Shown here in pieces: positions 7,553 to 13,780 of a DNA stretch of 16,162 nucleotides. Numbering within the stretch: the stretch's first letter is position 1; every line of letters begins with the position of its first letter. Origin of the DNA: Thermoplasmata archaeon. GTDB taxonomy: Archaea > Thermoplasmatota > Thermoplasmata > Thermoplasmatales > Thermoplasmataceae. The translations under genes and the position numbers were made by a program. A model generated the notes under the pieces. It was not told the DNA's origin. It worked only from the letters and a program-made list of their open reading frames with translations, and searched no databases. The stretch is from NCBI GenBank assembly GCA_021797525.1, contig JAJZZQ010000074.1, positions 1 through 16,162 of the forward strand, written 5' to 3'.

Positions 7553-7560
7553 CTTTTAAA
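7553..7560 (-). promoter_or_regulatory. Probable TATA box for the L44e operon
   Basis: On the minus strand this reads TTTAAAAG, a good archaeal TATA element, in the 60-base gap between the metallo-hydrolase stop and the L44e region. Its centre is about 30 bases from the ATG at 7526. That puts transcription start near 7530 and leaves about 150 bases before the usual L44e start. Called from motif and spacing only. Confidence 0.55.
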
Positions 7561-7587
7561 TTAATGTTGAATCTAACACAATAGCAG

Positions 7588-8241
7588 TTACTTCTTCAAA
7601 GGCTGTCCATGCCCTGAAAGTACTAAAGAGGCAGGGTGGGATTCTATTTTTTTCTTTGATTCGCTGGCTCTGGCCATATCCAGAGTGAACGCTTTATTCA
7701 ACCCGGTTTGGCCATTTTTTATGACAACGGCGTCACCGACAAATAATGCGGAGTCTCGCTCAAAGTAATATGATGTGCTTCCAGGGGTGTGGCCCGGAGT
7801 TTCCACTACTGCCACTCCATTGATGCTCATTTCTGAGGCTTTTTTCAAACCATTCACTGGAGAGCTCTTCATGATTCCTGCAACGAGTTTGCTGAGCATG
7901 GAAGGAGCCGGTGTCATTTTCTCCTTACCGGATATAACCTCTATCTCTGCGTCAGGAACATATATCTCTGGATGAAATGCATCACTAACCTCTTTTAGGC
8001 CTCCAACATGATCAGGATGATAGTGGGTTATCAGCACAGCTACCGGTTTCACCCCCTTCCCTTCGTAATATGATATTATCTTTTTTGCTGAACCTTTTGT
8101 GCCTGCATCTATCAGAATTTCACCAGAATCTGATTTCACAGAGTAGCAATTTGCCATCGTCCCATCTATCAGATCTATGTTATCAGTCACCTTCAATCTA
8201 AACACCTCTCTTGGATTATGCAGACCTGCATAGATAAGCAT
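7588..8241 (-). CDS. Metallo-beta-lactamase-fold hydrolase
   Basis: This is a metallo-beta-lactamase superfamily hydrolase, probably binding two metal ions. The metal-binding THYHPDH motif (H73, H75, D77, H78) is followed by H151 in ETPGHTPGS, D170 in FVGDAV and H211 in LSGHGQP, so the full ligand set is present. The size and the ordinary single-domain form resemble glyoxalase II-like or general MBL hydrolases; the substrate is unknown. The start is uncertain. ATG at 8241 gives the longest form, but its first 15 or so residues do not look like the fold. GTG at 8205 or 8190 or TTG at 8196 are alternatives, 8205 lying about 30 bases after a possible TATA box. It stands alone, divergent from the LSm-L37e-purF unit. 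Confidence 0.88.
   Translation of the reverse strand: MLIYAGLHNPREVFRLKVTDNIDLIDGTMANCYSVKSDSGEILIDAGTKGSAKKIISYYEGKGVKPVAVLITHYHPDHVGGLKEVSDAFHPEIYVPDAEIEVISGKEKMTPAPSMLSKLVAGIMKSSPVNGLKKASEMSINGVAVVETPGHTPGSTSYYFERDSALFVGDAVVIKNGQTGLNKAFTLDMARASESKKKIESHPASLVLSGHGQPLKK
8231..8238 (-). promoter_or_regulatory. Possible TATA box for the metallo-hydrolase gene
   Basis: On the minus strand this reads CTTATCTA. It would fit an almost leaderless start at GTG 8205. If the gene instead starts at ATG 8241, this element lies inside the coding sequence and the call falls. Weak evidence. Confidence 0.3.
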
Positions 8242-8281
8242 TTCCTGCCTGATAAGGGCAAACTATCAATACGCAATAGTG

Positions 8282-8289
8282 TTATATAT
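8282..8289 (+). promoter_or_regulatory. TATA box for the LSm-L37e-purF unit
   Basis: TTATATAT is centred about 31 bases before the LSm ATG at 8317, implying a leader of only about 5 bases. LSm has no Shine-Dalgarno, consistent with near-leaderless translation. The element is AT-only in contrast to its surroundings. Confidence 0.65.
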
Positions 8290-8316
8290 TCACTTCCAAT
8301 CAAGTTCCGAATTAAA

Positions 8317-8571
8317 ATGCCAAAGCCACAGACCAATGCCCCAAAGCCTATGGATGTCCTCAGGGGAGCCATTGACAGAAACGTCCTTGTGGATGTGAAG
8401 GGAAACAGGGGATATTCAGGGATACTGGAAGGTTATGATATTTATATGAACCTGGTTCTCAGGAACGCAGGTGAAACCATAAACGGGAACGTCAGTGGTG
8501 TGTATGACAGAATCCTGGTTAGGGGAGATAATGTAATATTCGTATCTCCATCAAAAGGTGATATGCAATGA
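8317..8571 (+). CDS. Archaeal Sm-like protein (LSm)
   Basis: This 84-residue Sm-fold protein is expected to form a ring that binds U-rich RNA. The Sm1 motif covers about residues 22-49, with GYSGILEGYDIYMNLVL showing the conserved G, D and N. The Sm2 motif is ILVRGDNVIFVSP (66-78), with the signature RGD/N. Start ATG 8317 gives the usual short N-terminus; upstream in-frame codons back to 8218 cross the promoter and are not coding. The gene is coupled to L37e by a 4-base ATGA overlap. This LSm-L37e pairing is common in archaea and suggests a role around the ribosome or RNA turnover. Confidence 0.95.
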   Translation: MPKPQTNAPKPMDVLRGAIDRNVLVDVKGNRGYSGILEGYDIYMNLVLRNAGETINGNVSGVYDRILVRGDNVIFVSPSKGDMQ

Positions 8572-8732
8572 GTAATGGAACAGCAGTAATGGGAAAGATG
8601 AATAATAAGAAGGTTCACGTCACCTGCAGAAGATGTGGACATCACACTTATCATGTCAGACAGAAGAGGTGCTCTCACTGTGGATTCCCAGCTGCAAGAC
8701 TCAGATCCTACAGATGGGCAAAAGCCAAATGA
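8568..8732 (+). CDS. rpl37e: Ribosomal protein eL37 (L37e)
   Basis: This is a 54-residue zinc-ribbon protein of the large subunit. The N-terminus MSNGTAVMGK matches the family's MSKGT-x3-GK pattern. The zinc cysteines are C20, C23, C35 and C38 (CRRCG-x11-CSHCGF), followed by a basic tail with RSYRW. The ATG overlaps the LSm stop as ATGA, and GGTGAT lies 5 bases upstream, so translation is coupled. The last 53 bases also encode the start of purF in another frame. The gene is short and easily missed by length cut-offs. Confidence 0.95.
   Translation: MSNGTAVMGKMNNKKVHVTCRRCGHHTYHVRQKRCSHCGFPAARLRSYRWAKAK
8666..8671 (+). promoter_or_regulatory. Shine-Dalgarno site of purF inside L37e
   Basis: GAGGTG fully complements the CACCUC core of the 16S 3' end and ends 8 bases before the GTG at 8680. 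It decides the purF start over the upstream ATGs at 8635 and 8653. It lies across the codons for Arg34-Cys35 of the L37e zinc ribbon. Confidence 0.7.
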
Positions 8733-10140
8733 TCACTGTGCCGTAGTTGGTATATGCGGCACAGATGAAAGTTTTCCTTACATTTTAACTTCGCTTAAAA
8801 CGCTTCAGCACAGGGGTCAGGAGAGCGCAGGTATTGCTACCTATTCTGACGGACTTATTCATCTTAAAAAAGGTATGGGGCTTGTAAGTGAAGTATTCAG
8901 CAATAGAGGCGATTACAGCGACATCGCTCTGGAGGGAAAGGTTGGGATTGGACATACCAGATACTCCACTGCGGGTTCTAAATCTATGGAGAATTCTGGC
9001 CCTTTTATAGTTTCAAACTCCGTTGGCCATCTTGCAATATCCCATAACGGCGAGATAACGAATGCTGAGCGCCTCCGATCTGAACTTCTGAAGTCCGGCA
9101 TGACATTCAGAAGCACTTCAGACACAGAGGTAATGCTCATGGAGATTTCCAGAAATATTGTCAACCATGGAATAGTTCCAGGGCTGAAATTATCCATGGA
9201 GAGGCTAAAAGGAGCATATTCCATAACACTTATGATAAATGACCGCCTGTTTGCAATTCGAGATCCAATGGGATTCCGGCCCCTCTGCCTTGGAAAGTTT
9301 CAGGGAGGTTTTGCAGCCGCCTCAGAAAGCTGTGCGCTCGACACTATTGGAGCAGAATTCCTCAGGGATGTGAAGCCCGGCGAAATTGTTGAGATGACTG
9401 CTGATGAAATTCGCTCTTTACTGACTGTACCCTCCAGAAAGCTTGCCCACTGCATGTTTGAGTACGTCTATTTTGCAAGGCCAGACAGTGTCATTGACGG
9501 TAGGGAGGTTTACAGTGCCAGGGTAGCCCTGGGAAAAGAGCTGGCCAGAGAATATCCATGTGACGCGGATGTTGTATTTGCTGTCCCTGATTCTGGAAGG
9601 GCACAGGCCCTTGGGTTTTCCATGGAGTCGGGAATTGAATACAGTGAGGGGCTTATAAAGAACAGATTTTCAGAAAGGACTTTCATAATGCCAACCCAGG
9701 AACTGAGGAACAGTGCCCTGAAACTGAAGCTTAATGTTATCTCCTCGGAAGTGAAGGGGAAAAGAGTGGTTCTTGTTGATGACAGTATCGTGAGGGGAAA
9801 CACCATGAAGAGAATAGTGGATCTTCTCAGAAAGGCAGGCGCACGGGAAATTCATGTCAGAATAGGGTGCCCCCAGATCATCTCTCCATGCTACTTTGGA
9901 GTAGACATGAAAACGAAGGATCAGTTCATAGCCGCTGGGAAAACTGTTGATGAGATTGCCAAAGAGCTTGAGGTTGATTCTTTAGGGTACATTTCTACAG
10001 ACGGTCTTGTAAGGAGCATTCAGAAGGAGAAGAAGGACCTATGTCTTGCCTGTGTTACTGGAGATTACCCCATTAATGTACATGGTGTCCCCCAGGCTGG
10101 GCAGAGTGAACTGGAGAGATTTATTCAGGAAGAACAATGA
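8680..10140 (+). CDS. purF: Amidophosphoribosyltransferase (PurF)
   Basis: This enzyme catalyses the first committed step of purine synthesis, turning PRPP and glutamine into phosphoribosylamine. From GTG 8680 the chain has 486 residues, with a 19-residue propeptide before the catalytic Cys (HCAVVGIC). Removal of the propeptide exposes the Ntn glutaminase nucleophile. The phosphoribosyltransferase domain carries the PRPP motif VVLVDDSIVRGNT. Four cysteines match the Fe-S ligands of the Bacillus subtilis enzyme: HCMFEY, SPCYFG and CLAC (mature about 239, 385, 436 and 439). So it is probably the propeptide-bearing, [4Fe-4S] type. No start codon exists between 8680 and the Cys codon at 8737, so overlap with L37e is unavoidable. 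It ends 2 bases from the opposing Nop5 gene. Confidence 0.96.
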   Translation: MDSQLQDSDPTDGQKPNDHCAVVGICGTDESFPYILTSLKTLQHRGQESAGIATYSDGLIHLKKGMGLVSEVFSNRGDYSDIALEGKVGIGHTRYSTAGSKSMENSGPFIVSNSVGHLAISHNGEITNAERLRSELLKSGMTFRSTSDTEVMLMEISRNIVNHGIVPGLKLSMERLKGAYSITLMINDRLFAIRDPMGFRPLCLGKFQGGFAAASESCALDTIGAEFLRDVKPGEIVEMTADEIRSLLTVPSRKLAHCMFEYVYFARPDSVIDGREVYSARVALGKELAREYPCDADVVFAVPDSGRAQALGFSMESGIEYSEGLIKNRFSERTFIMPTQELRNSALKLKLNVISSEVKGKRVVLVDDSIVRGNTMKRIVDLLRKAGAREIHVRIGCPQIISPCYFGVDMKTKDQFIAAGKTVDEIAKELEVDSLGYISTDGLVRSIQKEKKDLCLACVTGDYPINVHGVPQAGQSELERFIQEEQ

Positions 10141-10142
10141 TA

Positions 10143-10973
10143 CTACTTTTTTTTCATAGACCTGGCAATCTTCTCCCTTAGAGGCTGAAGATCCAGAACT
10201 GCACCCGCCATATCCGCCCTTATAGTGAGGGCTATCTGATTAGCAGCAACTCTTGCAACTCTCCCTCTATCCTTTGGCTTCAAAGAGGATAAGCCGGGGA
10301 ATCTGAAGATAACACCATGTTTCGGGGGCAAAGTTCCACTGACTATGTGCTTGAACAATGCCTTCTCTGCACCAAGTACCTGTATGGAACTCCCAGACAT
10401 TTTAGATAGATTCTCCAGGCTTCCTCCTTTTGAAAGAAGTTCTATTGCAAGATCCACTCCTGCAAGAGCAGATGTGTTGGGCATTATACCAGCTATCTCA
10501 CCCCTCAGGAAATCAGTAATCTGTGATTTTAAGGAACAGAGTCTTATGGCAGTCTCTGATATTTCAGATATTATTTTTCTCGAATACTCTGGGAAATCTG
10601 CCCCTGAAAGGCTTCTGAAAAAGCCACATGGGTCATTGGCATTGTTCTTGCCTTCAATAAAAGGAGTCATAACCGTCATCTTCTCGAAGATCAGGTTGAT
10701 AGACTTGTTAAGCTCGGGAATTAGGTAGTAGACCCTCCTCAGGTACTGGTCACGGGTGAACTCCTCCTTGATCCTTTCTTTCCCATATTCTATCAGAAGA
10801 GGCCTAAGATCCGGAATAATCCCCTCTTTCCCAGAGCTCTCTGGGATCTCGCCATTCCGAAGAGAGCCAAAAATTTCGATGTATCTGCTTTCGAGGTCTT
10901 TAAACACTATTTTCCGGCCATCCTTCAGGAGACCGTACCACTTCACCTCTTCCTTTGAGGCCTTTTCTTCCAT
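10143..10973 (-). CDS. Short Nop5/Nop56-like C/D box RNP protein
   Basis: This protein carries the Nop domain, which binds box C/D guide RNA together with L7Ae and positions fibrillarin for 2'-O-methylation. The signature GAEKALFKH (201-209), PPKHGVIF (216-223) and a basic C-terminus are clear. A PELNK segment at 86-90 lines up with the FPEL start of the family's coiled-coil region. The chain has only 276 residues, against roughly 350-420 for typical archaeal Nop5, and most of the loss is in the N-terminal fibrillarin-binding domain. Fibrillarin, the usual neighbour, is absent here; Cbf5 is upstream instead, overlapping by 31 bases. AGGAGG 4 bases before the ATG supports the start, so the shortness is not a start error. 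A Prp31-like or divergent Nop5 role is possible. Confidence 0.85.
   Translation of the reverse strand: MEEKASKEEVKWYGLLKDGRKIVFKDLESRYIEIFGSLRNGEIPESSGKEGIIPDLRPLLIEYGKERIKEEFTRDQYLRRVYYLIPELNKSINLIFEKMTVMTPFIEGKNNANDPCGFFRSLSGADFPEYSRKIISEISETAIRLCSLKSQITDFLRGEIAGIMPNTSALAGVDLAIELLSKGGSLENLSKMSGSSIQVLGAEKALFKHIVSGTLPPKHGVIFRFPGLSSLKPKDRGRVARVAANQIALTIRADMAGAVLDLQPLREKIARSMKKK
10147..10154 (+). terminator. Oligo-T terminator after purF
   Basis: A run of eight T begins 7 bases after the purF stop. Archaeal RNA polymerase often stops at such T-runs without a hairpin. The run lies in the last codons of the convergent Nop5 gene, where it encodes the terminal Lys-Lys-Lys, so coding use may explain part of it. 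Confidence 0.45.
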
Positions 10974-12025
10974 TTCTCCCTCCTTTCCACATCTGGCCTG
11001 GTACCGTAACTTCCTTTATCTCTTTGATTGAACTGCTTTCTTTTCCTGGGTCCCTGATCAAATGCCCTCTTTTCCCTTACACTTTCAGAATTGGGTTTGG
11101 CCCTGGAATCGGCTGTCCTGTTTGTTTTTTCCTCCCGATGGCGCTTTACTTGGTTTTCAGGGGCAGGGATCATAATCCTATCAAAATCCACCACCTTCAG
11201 GTCTGATATTTTGTCGTAGTCCACAAGCATGATTCCGGTTCCCACAAGTTCGTTTCTGTCTGAGTATACACCAACTCTTTCTCCCTTGCGTGGATTGCCA
11301 AGCACAGCTCTAATTCCTCCGGGAAAAAGATCAGACCCCATTGATATATTCTTCAGGGAACTTGTTTTTACAACGATTTTTGGAAGATTCTTCATGGGAT
11401 AATCCATCGGAAATAATCCCTTGATAGCCTGTGGTTCTCGTCCTTCCTTCATCAGCTGCACACAGTCCTTAAGATCCTGAAGTGTGAGCATCCCCATATC
11501 CTCTGTGAAAATTCCTGTAGATGTGCGTCTAAGTTCTGCCATCTGCGCTCCCACACCAAGAGCATAACCTATGTCAGTGCACAGTGTCCGTATATATGTT
11601 CCAGACTGACATCTCACTCTGAAAAGCACCAGCTTTTCAGCCCTTTCCATGATCTCCAGTTCATATATCTCCCTCTCCCTGAGGGTTCGCGCCACAGCGG
11701 ATCGCATCGGAGGGATCTGATATATTTTTCCTGTGAATTCCTCAAAAACCTCAGCGAGTCTCTCATCCGAAACTTCATGATATAGGCGCATTACACAGAC
11801 ATATTCTTTTGCCTGCTCATGAATTATGTCTATGAGCTTGACAGCCTTGCCTGTGGCCATTACAAGTACACCGGTTACACCAGGATCCAGAGTGCCTACG
11901 TGCCCCACCCTCTGGATTCCCGTGATCTCCCTGACCCAATAATCAACCTGATGGCTTGTAGGGCCCTTGGGCTTGTCTATGACAATAAAAGAGTCATTGA
12001 ATTTTGTTGCAATGTCTGATGGCAA
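10943..12025 (-). CDS. cbf5: tRNA/rRNA pseudouridine synthase Cbf5 (TruB family)
   Basis: This is the catalytic subunit of H/ACA guide RNPs; archaeal Cbf5 can also modify tRNA U55 alone. The active-site motif GTLDPGVTGVL places the catalytic Asp at D47. Family segments IVIDKPKGPTSHQV, SGTYIRTLCTDIG and MAELRR follow. A PUA RNA-binding domain covers about 213-290. Residues 293-360 form a hydrophilic, strongly basic tail ending KKRPQRKR, not usual in archaeal Cbf5. The start is TTG at 12025, supported by GAGGT 8 bases upstream inside cmk; no ATG fits. It overlaps cmk by 32 bases and Nop5 by 31. Nop10 in this window is its direct partner; Gar1 is not present here. Confidence 0.95.
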   Translation of the reverse strand: MPSDIATKFNDSFIVIDKPKGPTSHQVDYWVREITGIQRVGHVGTLDPGVTGVLVMATGKAVKLIDIIHEQAKEYVCVMRLYHEVSDERLAEVFEEFTGKIYQIPPMRSAVARTLREREIYELEIMERAEKLVLFRVRCQSGTYIRTLCTDIGYALGVGAQMAELRRTSTGIFTEDMGMLTLQDLKDCVQLMKEGREPQAIKGLFPMDYPMKNLPKIVVKTSSLKNISMGSDLFPGGIRAVLGNPRKGERVGVYSDRNELVGTGIMLVDYDKISDLKVVDFDRIMIPAPENQVKRHREEKTNRTADSRAKPNSESVREKRAFDQGPRKRKQFNQRDKGSYGTRPDVERREKWKKRPQRKR

Positions 12026-12530
12026 TTTCAGCTACCTCGTCCGCAAGCATATCGTCAGTGTTTATATATAGATCATAGAAGGAATGATCATAATAATCTA
12101 ATCCATAAAGCTGAAGATACCTCGCATGCTCAGACTTCTCCCTTGCCCGAATTAGCTCTCTCAGTGAATCATCATCCGCTGGTGTTTCTCTGTTTCTCAC
12201 CCTCTTAAATCTAACATTTTCAGAGGCGTCCAGGAATATCTTGAGGGCTTCTATGCCATTCTGGCTGCACAGCCACCCGGCAAGCCTTGACTCGAAAACA
12301 ATGTTTTCATGTTCCCTGAGATAGCTCAACTGCATATTGTCAAGATCCAGATCTATCTCCCTGTGGCTTTCGCTGTATATATTGAATTCCTCCACCGTCA
12401 TTCCATGTTTTTTAGCCTGTTCACGGAATATGCTTCCCCCGGAAAAAAAAGATAGATCCAGCTTTTTGGCTATGATCTTCCCAACTGTAGATTTCCCACT
12501 TCCAATGGGGCCACTAATTGTAATTCTCAT
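11994..12530 (-). CDS. cmk: Cytidylate kinase (archaeal type)
   Basis: This P-loop kinase phosphorylates CMP and dCMP with ATP. The Walker A motif is GPIGSGKST (7-15). The CMP-binding SRLAGW segment (81-86) separates it from adenylate kinases, and the lid holds RxxNRE-like residues near 110-115. At 178 residues it has the normal archaeal length. The ATG overlaps the DUF106 gene by 17 bases and the 3' end overlaps cbf5 by 32. The position between the DUF106 gene and cbf5 is the usual archaeal one, except that L34e and L14e, often interspersed here, are absent. Confidence 0.95.
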   Translation of the reverse strand: MRITISGPIGSGKSTVGKIIAKKLDLSFFSGGSIFREQAKKHGMTVEEFNIYSESHREIDLDLDNMQLSYLREHENIVFESRLAGWLCSQNGIEALKIFLDASENVRFKRVRNRETPADDDSLRELIRAREKSEHARYLQLYGLDYYDHSFYDLYINTDDMLADEVAEIAIRHCNKIQ

Positions 12531-13233
12531 TGAAAGCTAACTCTTTCTTCTCAAGTTTCTTGAGTTTATAGGTGAAGTCGAAGTATTTGATAAGCATGGT
12601 GGCGAGGTATCCTATAACAAGAGATGTAAAAGCATAGGTTATCATCCAGTATTCCGCAATGGAAATATGAGATGACACAACGTTAATGTTGAAATTCCAT
12701 GGATATGCAACAATCTTGTAGTGAAGCTTGTCTATGAAGTAGTATACCCATGCAAACAGAAGCAGTGTGAAGAATGACAGAACCATTAGAGGCTTGGTGG
12801 TGTTCATGCTCTGCTGCATCTGCTCCGTACTCATCTGCATCCTCATCTTCTGAAGCTTCTGAATCTTGTCCTTTTCGTTTTTCCTGTATGCTTCTCTGAA
12901 AACCTTATTGAAAGCCTGTTGTCTCTGCTGTAGACGTCCCATCTTGATCCAGTCTGTGAAGAAATACCTGGGTATAGAAGTAACCAAACCTATCAGCACA
13001 CCAACAAGAACAATTGTCAGCAGAGGATACTGATAGTTAAAGCCTATAAGGGGAATCAGCACTACCGAAAGAGCTCCTCCAACGTCGTTCCTCAGAGTAG
13101 CGTTGGAAATGATTGTTATGTTTACCAGAAGTATCAGCATATAAATCATCGTGAATGTCAGCTGAGACTTCTGTGCCTGAGCCTGTTCAGGGGACATTTG
13201 TGGCCGTGTGGATGTGCGCTGATTGTTAGGCAT
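12514..13233 (-). CDS. DUF106/EMC3-like membrane insertase (archaeal YidC homologue)
   Basis: This is an integral membrane protein of the DUF106 family, placed with EMC3/TMCO1 in the Oxa1/YidC insertase superfamily, so it probably helps insert membrane proteins. Predicted helices lie at about 25-43, 70-88, 149-168 and 196-216, with another short hydrophobic stretch at 52-65. Between the second and third is a charged, Gln/Lys-rich amphipathic coiled coil (about 97-142), the cytosolic hairpin expected of the family. The N-terminal 20 residues are polar and probably disordered. It sits with secY and adkA, overlapping adkA by 8 bases, a common archaeal arrangement that fits joint action with the Sec channel. 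The role is by homology. Confidence 0.88.
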   Translation of the reverse strand: MPNNQRTSTRPQMSPEQAQAQKSQLTFTMIYMLILLVNITIISNATLRNDVGGALSVVLIPLIGFNYQYPLLTIVLVGVLIGLVTSIPRYFFTDWIKMGRLQQRQQAFNKVFREAYRKNEKDKIQKLQKMRMQMSTEQMQQSMNTTKPLMVLSFFTLLLFAWVYYFIDKLHYKIVAYPWNFNINVVSSHISIAEYWMITYAFTSLVIGYLATMLIKYFDFTYKLKKLEKKELAFNENYN

Positions 13234-13780
13234 TCTTCATCAACCTGCGTACTATATTCTGTGCTGCTAATTCAGCTTTTCCATCCTCATTTTTTATCAG
13301 AGAAACTGTAGCGCCTGTGTATATTGAACAGGAAGCAACAAAGGACCTGTTGATTAACTGATGTTCAATTATGTCATCAAGCATTTCAGAATCTCTTGAT
13401 CTGGTCCCATCAGATGTCCTTCTTTTAAGGATGGAATGTGGATCCGCTTCAATAACGAAATAAGCGGAACATTTGAGCTCACGAATAACCCATTCAGGCA
13501 ACCCTGGCATATATCCGTCTGGTGTCTTGATGGTCATGTGTGTATCAATAACTACATTTTCCATCCTACCTATTGCAGCTGAGGCTTTTTTCTGGAGATT
13601 TATCTGCGTGTCTATGGGGAGTTTGCGAAGTTCATCTCTGGTTTTGACCAGGCCTATATCCCGTGCCATTTCGTACATCAGGGTTCCGAAATTTATTATT
13701 TCATAATCTGTCTTCTTTTTCAGCATTTCAAGGACAGTGGATTTACCCACCCCCGGAATGCCAGAGACGACTACACGCAT
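13226..13780 (-). CDS. adkA: Adenylate kinase (archaeal AdkA type)
   Basis: This enzyme interconverts ATP + AMP and 2 ADP. The Walker A motif is GIPGVGKST (7-15), followed by the archaeal-type INFGTLMYEMA segment, VIDTHMTIKTPDGYMPGLP and a short lid at about RRTSDGTRSRD. It has 184 residues and lacks the bacterial zinc lid. The ATG directly follows the secY stop with no gap, with AGGTG 6 bases upstream in the last secY codons. The secY-adkA pair is conserved in many archaea. It overlaps the DUF106 gene by 8 bases. Confidence 0.95.
   Translation of the reverse strand: MRVVVSGIPGVGKSTVLEMLKKKTDYEIINFGTLMYEMARDIGLVKTRDELRKLPIDTQINLQKKASAAIGRMENVVIDTHMTIKTPDGYMPGLPEWVIRELKCSAYFVIEADPHSILKRRTSDGTRSRDSEMLDDIIEHQLINRSFVASCSIYTGATVSLIKNEDGKAELAAQNIVRRLMKNA

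Noticed and set aside
8218..8316. Upstream extension of LSm
   Set aside because: It would run through the TATA box and the divergent promoter region; the Sm fold starts normally from 8317.
8635..8679. Longer PurF start at ATG 8635 or 8653
   Set aside because: The GTG at 8680 has a perfect Shine-Dalgarno at ideal spacing and gives a shorter propeptide.
9510..9855. Minus-strand ORFs inside purF
   Set aside because: They lie antisense to the PRPP-binding domain and show no recognisable features.
13473..13706. Plus-strand ORF opposite adenylate kinase
   Set aside because: It is a shadow of adkA, with no start signal or family similarity.
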